Source of the DNA: an uncultured bacterium
Lineage (GTDB): Bacteria; Patescibacteriota; Minisyncoccia; Phycocordibacterales; PALSA-1337
NCBI GenBank assembly: GCA_903870235.1
Contig: CAIQCA010000143.1
Span: 1 to 9,387, forward strand
Direction of reading: 5' to 3'
Length of the DNA: 9,387 bases
The notes under the pieces are model-generated. The model was not told the origin of the DNA and made no database searches. It saw only the letters and a list, made by a program, of their open reading frames with translations. The translations under genes were made by a program, and so were the position numbers. This document shows, in pieces, positions 1 through 6,133 of the stretch (the first letter of the stretch is position 1; every line of letters begins with the position of its first letter).

Positions 1-49
1 AACTATTTGGCATAGGAAATATTTTAGGAGAAAGATAGAAAGCGGTAAG

Positions 50-814
50 GTGAAATCAGTCTGTTTGATTCGAAGTGGACATCTGGGCGATGTAATCATG
101 TCAGAACCGATCGCACGTTTTCTTTCTAAATATGTTGATAGGGTATGTCTGGCCACGGAAGCTGAATGTGCGGGACTAGTATTCAATTCATACGACAAGA
201 TTTACAAGTATAACCAGATCAATTCTGGAGAAATCGATTGTGACATATCGATAAGATTGATTTACGAGCTTAGTGACAATAAGAAATCATATATACAAGA
301 TTATATGGATTCGATTGGTTTCGGTGAGGTTGCCAATAAAGAGATTCCTATAATTAATAACGATTGGGATAACATAATCAATGAGGAATATATACTTATA
401 GCTCCATTTACTAGTTCTTGGGAAGAGAAGAAAAGGAATTGGGGATACAAGAAATTTATTGAATTATCAAAGTTATTGGAGTCTGAATTTAAGACTAAGT
501 GTGTGATTTTGGAGAAACATTATTCATTTAAGGAGATGATGTCACTCATCAAACACTGCAAATTTATTGTCGGTAATGATTCTGCCCCTACGATAATCGC
601 CCAGAGCCTTGGTAAGCAATCCTTTATCATTTTTGGGGCAATACGCCCAGATTATATAACTATGCTAAAGTACACAGTGCCTATTTATGACAGGAATAGG
701 CATAAACTCTGCGAGCACAAATCAAGGCAGGAAGAGATAAATTGTTGCGAGGAATTTTGTATGGATAGAATGAGGGTTAAAGATGTTTTTGATCAGATTA
801 AATCAAACATATGA
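50..814 (+). CDS. GT9 (heptosyltransferase-like) glycosyltransferase, short form
   Basis: This 254-residue protein carries the marks of glycosyltransferase family 9, which moves heptose or other sugars from nucleotide-sugars onto a growing glycan at the inner membrane face. The N-terminal signature GHLGDVIMSEPI (residues 10-21) matches the family's GxxGDVxxxxP loop. Residues 117-143 (IAPF, then K-R-N-W-G-Y-K-K-F) match the segment preceding the nucleotide-sugar site. VGNDSAP (174-180) plus the following GKQSFIIFG matches the donor-binding block, and the cysteine-containing tail (C221, C232, C233, C237 followed by M) is also common in the family. About 330-350 residues is usual, so this is a compact version with a reduced N-terminal half. 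The start is GTG at 50, because it places GxxGDV at the usual distance from the N-terminus. The frame is open to the left window edge, however, and no Shine-Dalgarno site lies at normal spacing. Its stop overlaps the next gene. Sugar specificity cannot be read. Confidence 0.85.
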   Translation: MKSVCLIRSGHLGDVIMSEPIARFLSKYVDRVCLATEAECAGLVFNSYDKIYKYNQINSGEIDCDISIRLIYELSDNKKSYIQDYMDSIGFGEVANKEIPIINNDWDNIINEEYILIAPFTSSWEEKKRNWGYKKFIELSKLLESEFKTKCVILEKHYSFKEMMSLIKHCKFIVGNDSAPTIIAQSLGKQSFIIFGAIRPDYITMLKYTVPIYDRNRHKLCEHKSRQEEINCCEEFCMDRMRVKDVFDQIKSNI

Positions 815-1839
815 CTGACTTAAAATTAGAAATAAAATTGGCATTTGTCACAGGTTTAAGAGACGTTGTTTTGAGTGAGATTAACAAACACAAAAGTCTG
901 CATATCTTAAGAGAAGATGTGGATGACGTCTATGTAGATTTTGTAGAAGATTTTACTGCTATCAAAAGCTTGAGAAGTGTCGCTAGAGCCTATGTTGTAG
1001 TAAGCGATTCAAAATGTAATCCACTTTATATTTCCAAGCACAAATCGATCCTCGGCGATCTTATAGAGTTTGTTATAAATAATAAATCCGGAGATGTATT
1101 TAAGACCTTTAAGATATCATGTGCTGGAACAGAGTCTAAGGAAGTTCGGCGCATCGCTGAATATGTCCGGGGAACATATAATATGGTAGACAAGGAAGAA
1201 GCTGATTTAAAAATTCATATTATAAAACATAAGGGTATTTGGGAGATGGGTATTCAGATTACTCCACGGCCGTTGTCCTTCAGAAGTTATAAGGTTAAAA
1301 ATATGAGCGGAGCTATGGATCCAACGATTGCATATGCCGTGAACTCATTGTGTGAATTAGAAAAGATTGATTCCTATCTGAATGTATTTTCTGGTAGCGC
1401 GACTTTACTTATCGAGGCTGGTCAATGTTATCCGAACATAAAACAACTGGTCGGTTTTGATAATGATAAAAAGCACATCTCTTTGGCTATACAAAACGTC
1501 AAAAAAGCCGGATTGATAAAAAGGGTTCAGTTAAAAGAAAAAGATATTTTTGATAATCCTGATCTTGGAAAGTTTGACTTGATCACATCGGATCTACCTT
1601 TTGGTATGGCTATATCTAAGAATGACGATTTGGAAAAACTATATCAACAGTTTGTTGAATATTGTCAGGAGACTCTAACCCCTAACGGAATTATGGTTAT
1701 TTATACGAGTGAATATAAGATATTTGAAAAAGCTATTTTGAAATCTAAATTCAAGATTATCAAACAATTAGAGCTTAAATTTATCACCTCTGTTAATGCA
1801 TATCTCCACCCGAAGATATTTGTGTGCAGATTCAAATAA
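811..1839 (+). CDS. THUMP-domain class I RNA methyltransferase (TrmN/Trm14-like)
   Basis: This 342-residue protein has the layout of the THUMP plus UPF0020 methyltransferase family, whose characterised members (TrmN, Trm14) make N2-methylguanosine in tRNA. The N-terminus (AFVTGLRDVVLSEI, 11-24) resembles the ferredoxin-like start of these proteins. A THUMP-like RNA-binding region spans roughly 60-155. The linker R-P-L-S-F-R-S-Y (153-160) and G-A-M-D-P-T-I-A-Y-A (167-176) are typical. The SAM motif I is FSGSATLLIEA (193-203), the acidic ribose-binding motif is GFDND (215-219), and motif IV is SDLPFG (260-265). Motif I departs from the usual D-P-x-C-G-S-G-T: N replaces D and A replaces the last G. 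The ATG overlaps the GT9 stop (ATGA, 811-814), so translation is probably coupled. A tRNA target is inferred from the family; sitting in a glycan operon is odd for a tRNA enzyme. Confidence 0.85.
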   Translation: MTDLKLEIKLAFVTGLRDVVLSEINKHKSLHILREDVDDVYVDFVEDFTAIKSLRSVARAYVVVSDSKCNPLYISKHKSILGDLIEFVINNKSGDVFKTFKISCAGTESKEVRRIAEYVRGTYNMVDKEEADLKIHIIKHKGIWEMGIQITPRPLSFRSYKVKNMSGAMDPTIAYAVNSLCELEKIDSYLNVFSGSATLLIEAGQCYPNIKQLVGFDNDKKHISLAIQNVKKAGLIKRVQLKEKDIFDNPDLGKFDLITSDLPFGMAISKNDDLEKLYQQFVEYCQETLTPNGIMVIYTSEYKIFEKAILKSKFKIIKQLELKFITSVNAYLHPKIFVCRFK

Positions 1840-1850
1840 AGGGTAGATGA

Positions 1851-3455
1851 TCACTGTATCTTGCCGTTGTACACCAGGATTTTCGTTCCTTCGATTTGAT
1901 TGTATATTTTTTGGGTATCATCAATAGTGTTTGCTATAGGATCGCCCTTAAGATTTAATGAAGTATTTAATAATACGTAAATACCAGTTTTGTCTCCAAA
2001 CTTTTTAATCAAATCATAGAGAAATGGGTTTGTTTTTCTGTTGACCGTCTGTACTCTGGCACTACCATCACAATGAACACATCCAGCTATCTTTGTTCTC
2101 ATAGACTCTATAACATCATATTTATATAACATGAACGGTGAGGTTGGTGGTCCGATGAAGTATTCGTGCACCTTTTCCTCAAGAGTAACAGGTGCGACGG
2201 GGCGATAGTCTTCTCTTTGTTTTATTTTTTCACTCAGTTTTTTCTTTACTGCGATTTTATCGGGGCGGGCTATAAATGATCTGTTGCCGAGCGCTCTTGG
2301 ACCTATCTCGGCTTTACCATTATGTAAAATGGCCACTCCATCTTCAAGAAGGGTATCCACAACTTTATCGATTGTGTCAGAATCGTAAGTGATCTGACCT
2401 TCTTCCATCCCGAGATAAGGCAAATCCACTGATGGTCTTTTGTGTAGTACTTCACTTATCAGGATACACAAAGCACCCAACGATTGGCCGGTATCATCAC
2501 AGCAAGAAGCGATGAAGTGGTTCATCTTCGGAAAGTTCTTTAAAATGGCAGTATTAATATCTAGATTGAGGCTGGCGCCACCTGCCATAACTAGGTTATT
2601 ACTTGTCGCGTCTTTGTGTTTAAGAATATTGGATATATTTCTAACCCTATGATCACAAAAAAGTTTTTGGGCAGATGCACTAAAGTCGATTATATTTTTG
2701 TCGGATATTGATATATCTCCTTCTTTTATGTCAGGAAATAGTTCCTTCAATATTTTAGTGCTCTCATAATATATAAGTGTTCCTAATTGTGGTAAAACAC
2801 CCTCAAGTTTCTCGATAATTTCTTGTCTTGGTGTACCAAAAGCGGCCAAGGCCATCATCTTTCCTTCACTCCAGATCTTGTTGTATAAGAAACAAGAACA
2901 AGCGCCATAAACTTTTGCATTAATGGCATTATCCAGATTGCCGCCGATCCTCTTTATATGATTTCCTTCACCCTTGTAGGCCGCGACACATTCACTACTG
3001 TTATATGAGGAATGGTAATCACCACCCCCATCACATGTAACGATCAAGGCGTCTTTCAGGTCTGACATCAGATATGTTGCCGCGTGAGCTAGGTGATGAT
3101 TCACGATTAGCACGTCTCTTTCTTTGCCCAATATCTCAACTTTTTTCCAGTAGGGATCTTTTGGTACAGTGGTTTCCGGATCAAAGATATCCTCTTTTTG
3201 TAAAAGTGGATTTTGAAGCGTGGTCATCGCCCAGTAAGCGACATCGTCTACGTCTTTCTTCATGTAAGAAAGTCCGTAACGTATCAAATGCTCCATCTCT
3301 TCTTTATTGCACCCCTTTTTCTTTTGTTTGAAGATTCTTTCAGCCTCCAAAACCAAGATGACACGCTCATTTATCGCAAAAGATACAGAAGAATCATGAA
3401 CATTATAAGCTATACTGCAAAGGAGTTGTTCGTTCATTGTGCTATGATATAGCAT
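1851..3455 (-). CDS. O-carbamoyltransferase, NodU/CmcH/TobZ family
   Basis: This family uses carbamoyl phosphate and ATP, through a carbamoyl-adenylate, to carbamoylate a hydroxyl group on a sugar or antibiotic. At 534 residues it is close to full length and all hallmark blocks are present. The N-terminal ASKHA-type domain has HDSS (20-23), NHHLAHA (119-125, the metal-binding histidines), CDGGGD (141-146), SEGKMMALAAFG (196-207) and AGGASLNLDIN (291-301). The C-terminal domain has AEIGPRALGNRS (382-393), REDYRPVAPV (414-423), HCDGSARVQTV (461-471) and NTSLN (497-501, usually NTSFN). I give the start as the ATG at 3455, whose context TATTATG matches other starts here. The methionine at residue 7 (ATG at 3437) is a real alternative and would give 528 residues. 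It is divergent from the pyruvyl transferase gene and convergent with the methyltransferase gene, with 11 bases on each side. The acceptor is most likely a surface sugar, by context. Confidence 0.95.
   Translation of the reverse strand: MLYHSTMNEQLLCSIAYNVHDSSVSFAINERVILVLEAERIFKQKKKGCNKEEMEHLIRYGLSYMKKDVDDVAYWAMTTLQNPLLQKEDIFDPETTVPKDPYWKKVEILGKERDVLIVNHHLAHAATYLMSDLKDALIVTCDGGGDYHSSYNSSECVAAYKGEGNHIKRIGGNLDNAINAKVYGACSCFLYNKIWSEGKMMALAAFGTPRQEIIEKLEGVLPQLGTLIYYESTKILKELFPDIKEGDISISDKNIIDFSASAQKLFCDHRVRNISNILKHKDATSNNLVMAGGASLNLDINTAILKNFPKMNHFIASCCDDTGQSLGALCILISEVLHKRPSVDLPYLGMEEGQITYDSDTIDKVVDTLLEDGVAILHNGKAEIGPRALGNRSFIARPDKIAVKKKLSEKIKQREDYRPVAPVTLEEKVHEYFIGPPTSPFMLYKYDVIESMRTKIAGCVHCDGSARVQTVNRKTNPFLYDLIKKFGDKTGIYVLLNTSLNLKGDPIANTIDDTQKIYNQIEGTKILVYNGKIQ
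3440..3448 (+). promoter_or_regulatory. Extended -10 promoter element for the pyruvyl transferase operon
   Basis: TGCTATGAT fits the extended -10 form TGn-TATAAT with one mismatch. It lies inside the first codons of the opposing carbamoyltransferase gene (between its two candidate start codons). Transcription would start near 3455, giving a leader of only about 12 bases before the ATG at 3467. No good -35 is present, as is common for extended -10 promoters. This is a prediction from sequence only. Confidence 0.5.
3440..3454. promoter_or_regulatory. Perfect inverted repeat TGCTAT-GAT-ATAGCA between divergent genes
   Basis: Six-base arms surround a three-base centre. Read on the minus strand the same site gives TGCTATATC, so each strand shows a TGn-TAT extended -10-like start. 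It could be a symmetric bidirectional promoter or an operator for a dimeric regulator controlling both divergent genes. On the minus strand, initiation from it would place the RNA 5' end close to the alternative ATG at 3437. Confidence 0.45.
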
Positions 3456-3469
3456 AATAATATATTATG
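3453..3469. repeat. Perfect inverted repeat containing both divergent start codons
   Basis: CATAATA-ATA-TATTATG has seven-base arms around a three-base centre. The left arm is the reverse complement of the carbamoyltransferase start (ATG at 3455) and the right arm ends in the pyruvyl transferase ATG (3467). Both genes therefore share the start context TATTATG. It overlaps the neighbouring inverted repeat by two bases. In a sequence this AT-rich some symmetry is expected by chance, so function is uncertain. Confidence 0.45.
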
Positions 3470-4225
3470 AAAGAGCTGGATTTAAAGAGGTTCTTGAGTA
3501 AATATAGAAATACCAATGTCGATTTTTATCGATTTCCTGGCAATTATGGTGACTCATTGATTTGGCATGGAACAAAGATATTACTTTCATCTCTCGATAT
3601 TTCAGAACGATATGTGGAGATAGATTCACCAAAGTACAATGAAGTGTTATTCATAGACGGCGGCGGTAATTTCGTAGATTATTATTCGGATGTTAGAGAT
3701 TTCTTAACCAAAAAGTCTGATTTATATAAAGAGATAGTTATTTTACCGCATACGATATTTGGTAAAAAACAAGTTGAGATACTGAATGCTATTTCTAGCA
3801 AACTAACTGTGTTTTGCCGTGATATGGTCTCTGCTAAGTTTTTGGAAAATAAACTGACTCACGGCAAAGTATATTTATGGCACGATTGTGCTTTTTATAA
3901 TGATTTCACCAAGGTTCCAACTGGAAAGGGCATATTGAACGCTTTCCGGTCAGACAAGGAGTCAGTTCTTAATAAGCTTCCGATTGCAAATCATGACTTG
4001 TCTTACAATGGTTATGCTAAAAAACCATTAAAGGATCTTATCAGCAAACTTAAAAAGTATAAGCAAATAAATACCGATAGACTGCACATAGCAATATGTG
4101 CCACATTACTTGGAAAACATGTTAAGCTATTCCCAAATTCATATTATAAAAATAAAGCAGTTTTTGATTATTCTCTAAAAAGATATCCGAATATAAACTT
4201 TATCAAAAAAGCTAACAATAAATAA
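3467..4225 (+). CDS. Polysaccharide pyruvyl transferase family protein
   Basis: This 252-residue protein belongs to the polysaccharide pyruvyl transferase family (Pfam PF04230; EpsO, PssM and WcaK relatives), which attaches ketal-linked pyruvate from phosphoenolpyruvate to sugars of exopolysaccharides and wall polymers. Visible blocks in order are FPGNYGDSLIW (23-33), IDGGGNF (63-69), LPHTIF (93-98), C-R-D (117-119), AFRSD (159-163), TDRLHIAI (203-210) and LFPNSYYKNK (221-230). The TDRLH block and the N-S-Y-Y-K-N-K block are the strongest marks. Its length is on the short side but no block is missing. There is no Shine-Dalgarno site; an extended -10 element (3440-3448) lies about 20 bases before the ATG, so the leader is very short. 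One base separates its stop from the DUF4254 gene, so the two form an operon. The acceptor sugar is unknown. Confidence 0.9.
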   Translation: MKELDLKRFLSKYRNTNVDFYRFPGNYGDSLIWHGTKILLSSLDISERYVEIDSPKYNEVLFIDGGGNFVDYYSDVRDFLTKKSDLYKEIVILPHTIFGKKQVEILNAISSKLTVFCRDMVSAKFLENKLTHGKVYLWHDCAFYNDFTKVPTGKGILNAFRSDKESVLNKLPIANHDLSYNGYAKKPLKDLISKLKKYKQINTDRLHIAICATLLGKHVKLFPNSYYKNKAVFDYSLKRYPNINFIKKANNK

Positions 4226-4226
4226 C

Positions 4227-4802
4227 ATGACGCCAAATTTCAAAATGATATCGGATATTTTCTCTTGTTATATTTCCGACCAATCAACTATCCCTACATA
4301 TGAAGATAGGATATACCAACTAGTCTTTTTGTGCATGAAGATAAACAAAGAACAATGGGATTTGGAAGATTTAGCCCGAATGGTGGAGAGGGGCTCAGAT
4401 TATATAGTTTCGATAAAAAAGGATATAGATAAAAGTAACCAAGATAGAAATAATCTGGTAAGAGAAATAGACACGGAAATCGTTTCTTTGCTCAAAGTCT
4501 CGCCGAGCACTGATGATAGATTTTATAGTGAGAGCCCCGGTATGATCATAGATAGATTAACTATCTTGTTTATCAGGTTATCTGCAATCCGAGAACTACT
4601 GTCAGTTATTGAGGAAAGTGATATAAAAAAAGAATATAGCGAGAAAGAAGCGATAGTCCTGGGACAGATAAGTCAACTAGGCAAGTTTTTGGATCGGTAT
4701 TTCGTAAAGCTTGTTAACAAGGAGGTATTCTTCGAGATACAGCAACCAGTCAAAATCTATAATGATAGTAGAATCAGGAAGTATATTAAAATCCTAAAAT
4801 AA
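4227..4802 (+). CDS. DUF4254 domain protein
   Basis: This 191-residue, mostly helical, soluble protein fits the DUF4254 family as I recall it. The fit rests on W44 followed by LEDLAR (46-51), then a charged helix K-K-D-I-D-K-S-N-Q-D-R-N-N (64-76) running into EID (80-82), and the block ESPGMIIDRLTIL (102-114). The N-Q-x-R-N and P-G-x-x-I-D-R-L patterns are the most telling. The biochemical role of DUF4254 is not known to me. The family often lies beside glycosyltransferases, including GT9, in glycan loci, and here it directly follows a pyruvyl transferase and shares a locus with a GT9 gene. The start is ATG at 4227, one base after the previous stop; M7 (4245) is a weaker alternative. No signal peptide or membrane segment is seen. 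A role as an accessory or partner of the glycan enzymes is inference. Confidence 0.8.
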   Translation: MTPNFKMISDIFSCYISDQSTIPTYEDRIYQLVFLCMKINKEQWDLEDLARMVERGSDYIVSIKKDIDKSNQDRNNLVREIDTEIVSLLKVSPSTDDRFYSESPGMIIDRLTILFIRLSAIRELLSVIEESDIKKEYSEKEAIVLGQISQLGKFLDRYFVKLVNKEVFFEIQQPVKIYNDSRIRKYIKILK

Positions 4803-4858
4803 GTTCAGATACTTCACTTCGCTAATCTGATCATAACTGACCATGATTATAGATCGAG

Positions 4859-4879
4859 TTGGCTAGCCAAATTTTTCTT
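4859..4879 (+). terminator. Weak candidate terminator after the DUF4254 gene
   Basis: The palindrome TTGGCTAGCCAA (4859-4870) can form a four-pair stem with a four-base loop and is followed by ATTTTTCTT. The stem is short, so termination would be inefficient; this is the only plus-strand candidate in the 136-base gap between the convergent DUF4254 and ADP-ribosylglycohydrolase genes. Confidence 0.25.
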
Positions 4880-4889
4880 AATAACTTAC

Positions 4890-4916
4890 AAAAAAACCGC
4901 GACGATGTCGCCGCGG
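4890..4916 (-). terminator. Strong intrinsic terminator of the ADP-ribosylglycohydrolase gene
   Basis: Read on the minus strand, CCGCGGCG-ACAT-CGTCGCGG forms an eight-pair GC-rich stem (one G-U pair) with a four-base loop, directly followed by seven T residues. It begins 22 bases after the stop codon at 4939-4941. On the plus strand the G-U pair becomes an A-C mismatch and no T-run follows, so it works only for the minus-strand gene. Confidence 0.88.
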
Positions 4917-4938
4917 CTTGATACTTGCCATTGGATTT

Positions 4939-5958
4939 CTACAGTTCGTTCAACCTTGCTCCAATCTCGATTGTTTCTTGGAATTGAGGATTGAAGTCTT
5001 GCCACTCCTTGGGGATTGCTGACAATCCACCGTTGAGACCGATCAGAGCACCAACGATGGATGCGTGAGTATCGCTGTCACCACCGGCGTTGACTGCCTC
5101 CAAGACGCCATCTCGAAAGTCTAACGGATGTCGCAGGAAGGTGCCGATTGAAAAGGCGACACTATCAAGAGCGGTAAACCCACATCCGGCGGTCTCACGG
5201 ACCAAGTTAGCCGAATGCCCGATACCTTGTAGTCTCAGAAGTCTCAAAGAGACACAGTCAGATTCAAGATTTTGATCTTCCAACTTTTCGACATCCATGA
5301 CTACGTGGATGAGCATGTCGAGTATTATCGGTGATTGATTGACAATGAAATGATTCGTTTGATTGCGCAGGATGAATTGCATCAAATACGCAACTGCATA
5401 AGCAGCAATGCTCGCCCGAATGTCGGGGTGGGTGATTGATCCCAACGCTTTGCATTCATTCCACAGATTTCTCTTGTCCACCATGAGGGTGTGAGCAATA
5501 GCCAATGGTGCAATCTTCATGATCACGCCATTGCCACAACCTTTTCCTGGTGATGCTGGTGGAAGTGGATCTTTGACCGGATCACGCTTACCGTCACGGA
5601 TCGCTTCGATAGCGAATTGCGAACCTTTGCCCCAGCCGAAGGTGCTACTGTTGAGTTCGCGAATGTGCTCTTTGGCACAATCAACGATATCAACAACACC
5701 TTTGGTGCGGATCAATGAATTGGCGACAGCACGTGTCAGTTGCCAATCGTCGGTGGTGTCACCAGGTTTTAAGTTGGCGGTATCCCATACGCGTTTTTGC
5801 ACGGATGGCATAAAACCAATGACTCCCTGGCCGCCATTTAGTCGCATGATATCTTCATGCTTCATCGTTTCCACGGGCATTCCTAAGGCATCGCCGATAG
5901 CGACTCCCATGAGGCAGCCCTGGACAAAGTCCAGTGTTTCGGCCGGATTTCTCTTCAT
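4939..5958 (-). CDS. ADP-ribosylglycohydrolase (DraG/ARH family)
   Basis: DraG/ARH enzymes hydrolyse the bond between ADP-ribose and an arginine or other acceptor, reversing ADP-ribosylation, with a two-metal site in an all-helical fold. The 339-residue protein is full length. G-x-L-x-G-x-A-x-G-D-A-L-G-M-P-V-E is at 14-30. The metal-binding GDTTDD is at 66-71, with a W where T is common next. GCGNGVIMKIAPLAI is at 140-154, HPD at 177-179, and the second metal motif GGDSDT at 292-297 followed by the usual H-A-S-I-V-G-A. All metal ligands I would expect are intact, so an active enzyme is likely. It is the only gene here with a clear Shine-Dalgarno site (AAAAGGAA), and it has its own promoter and terminator. 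Its DNA is clearly richer in G+C than its neighbours: two 60-base rows counted by hand gave 35 and 32 G+C, against 21 in a row of the DUF4254 gene. No partner ADP-ribosyltransferase is in the window. Confidence 0.93.
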   Translation of the reverse strand: MKRNPAETLDFVQGCLMGVAIGDALGMPVETMKHEDIMRLNGGQGVIGFMPSVQKRVWDTANLKPGDTTDDWQLTRAVANSLIRTKGVVDIVDCAKEHIRELNSSTFGWGKGSQFAIEAIRDGKRDPVKDPLPPASPGKGCGNGVIMKIAPLAIAHTLMVDKRNLWNECKALGSITHPDIRASIAAYAVAYLMQFILRNQTNHFIVNQSPIILDMLIHVVMDVEKLEDQNLESDCVSLRLLRLQGIGHSANLVRETAGCGFTALDSVAFSIGTFLRHPLDFRDGVLEAVNAGGDSDTHASIVGALIGLNGGLSAIPKEWQDFNPQFQETIEIGARLNEL

Positions 5959-5962
5959 TTTG

Positions 5963-5970
5963 TTCCTTTT
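5963..5970 (-). promoter_or_regulatory. Shine-Dalgarno site of the ADP-ribosylglycohydrolase gene
   Basis: AAAAGGAA on the minus strand ends four bases before the ATG at 5958 (AGGA centred about seven bases upstream). It fixes the start of this gene and is notable because no other gene in the window has a comparable site. Confidence 0.75.
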
Positions 5971-5990
5971 GTAAACTGTTTTCTATTTCC

Positions 5991-6018
5991 AATATACCCA
6001 TTTATGAAGATATGGCAA
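5991..6018 (-). promoter_or_regulatory. Promoter of the ADP-ribosylglycohydrolase gene
   Basis: On the minus strand, TTGCCA (6018-6013) and TATATT (5996-5991) each match the sigma-70-type consensus at five of six bases with a 16-base spacer. Initiation near 5984 would give a leader of about 25 bases carrying the Shine-Dalgarno site. It shares the 175-base gap 5959-6133 with the divergent promoter of the coiled-coil gene. Confidence 0.6.
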
Positions 6019-6069
6019 GAGGATGTATCACTGTCGTCATTTTTTGTACTCAAATTGCGTTAATATAAC

Positions 6070-6097
6070 TTGTAGCACAATTTTCGTATGTTATAAT
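6070..6097 (+). promoter_or_regulatory. Extended -10 promoter of the coiled-coil protein gene
   Basis: TGTTATAAT (6089-6097) is a perfect extended -10 element. TTGTAG (6070-6075) is a partial -35 with a 16-base spacer. Initiation near 6104 gives a leader of about 30 bases that lacks any Shine-Dalgarno site. This is the best plus-strand promoter in the window and may drive the genes up to the right edge. Confidence 0.65.
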
Positions 6098-6133
6098 TGC
6101 CTCATATAAATCTTATTACTAATACATAATATT

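Noticed and set aside
2440..3452. Plus-strand open frames opposite the carbamoyltransferase gene (2440-2652, 3074-3331, 3213-3452)
   Set aside because: They are antisense to a strongly supported gene, encode no recognisable domain and have no initiation signal.
4805..4830. Inverted repeat TCAGAT / ATCTGA after the DUF4254 gene
   Set aside because: Six-base arms with a 14-base loop and no T-run; too weak to call a terminator or operator.
5090..5974. Open frames inside the ADP-ribosylglycohydrolase gene (5090-5275, 5264-5455, 5519-5974)
   Set aside because: Shadow frames of a higher-G+C gene whose full domain set is on the minus strand.
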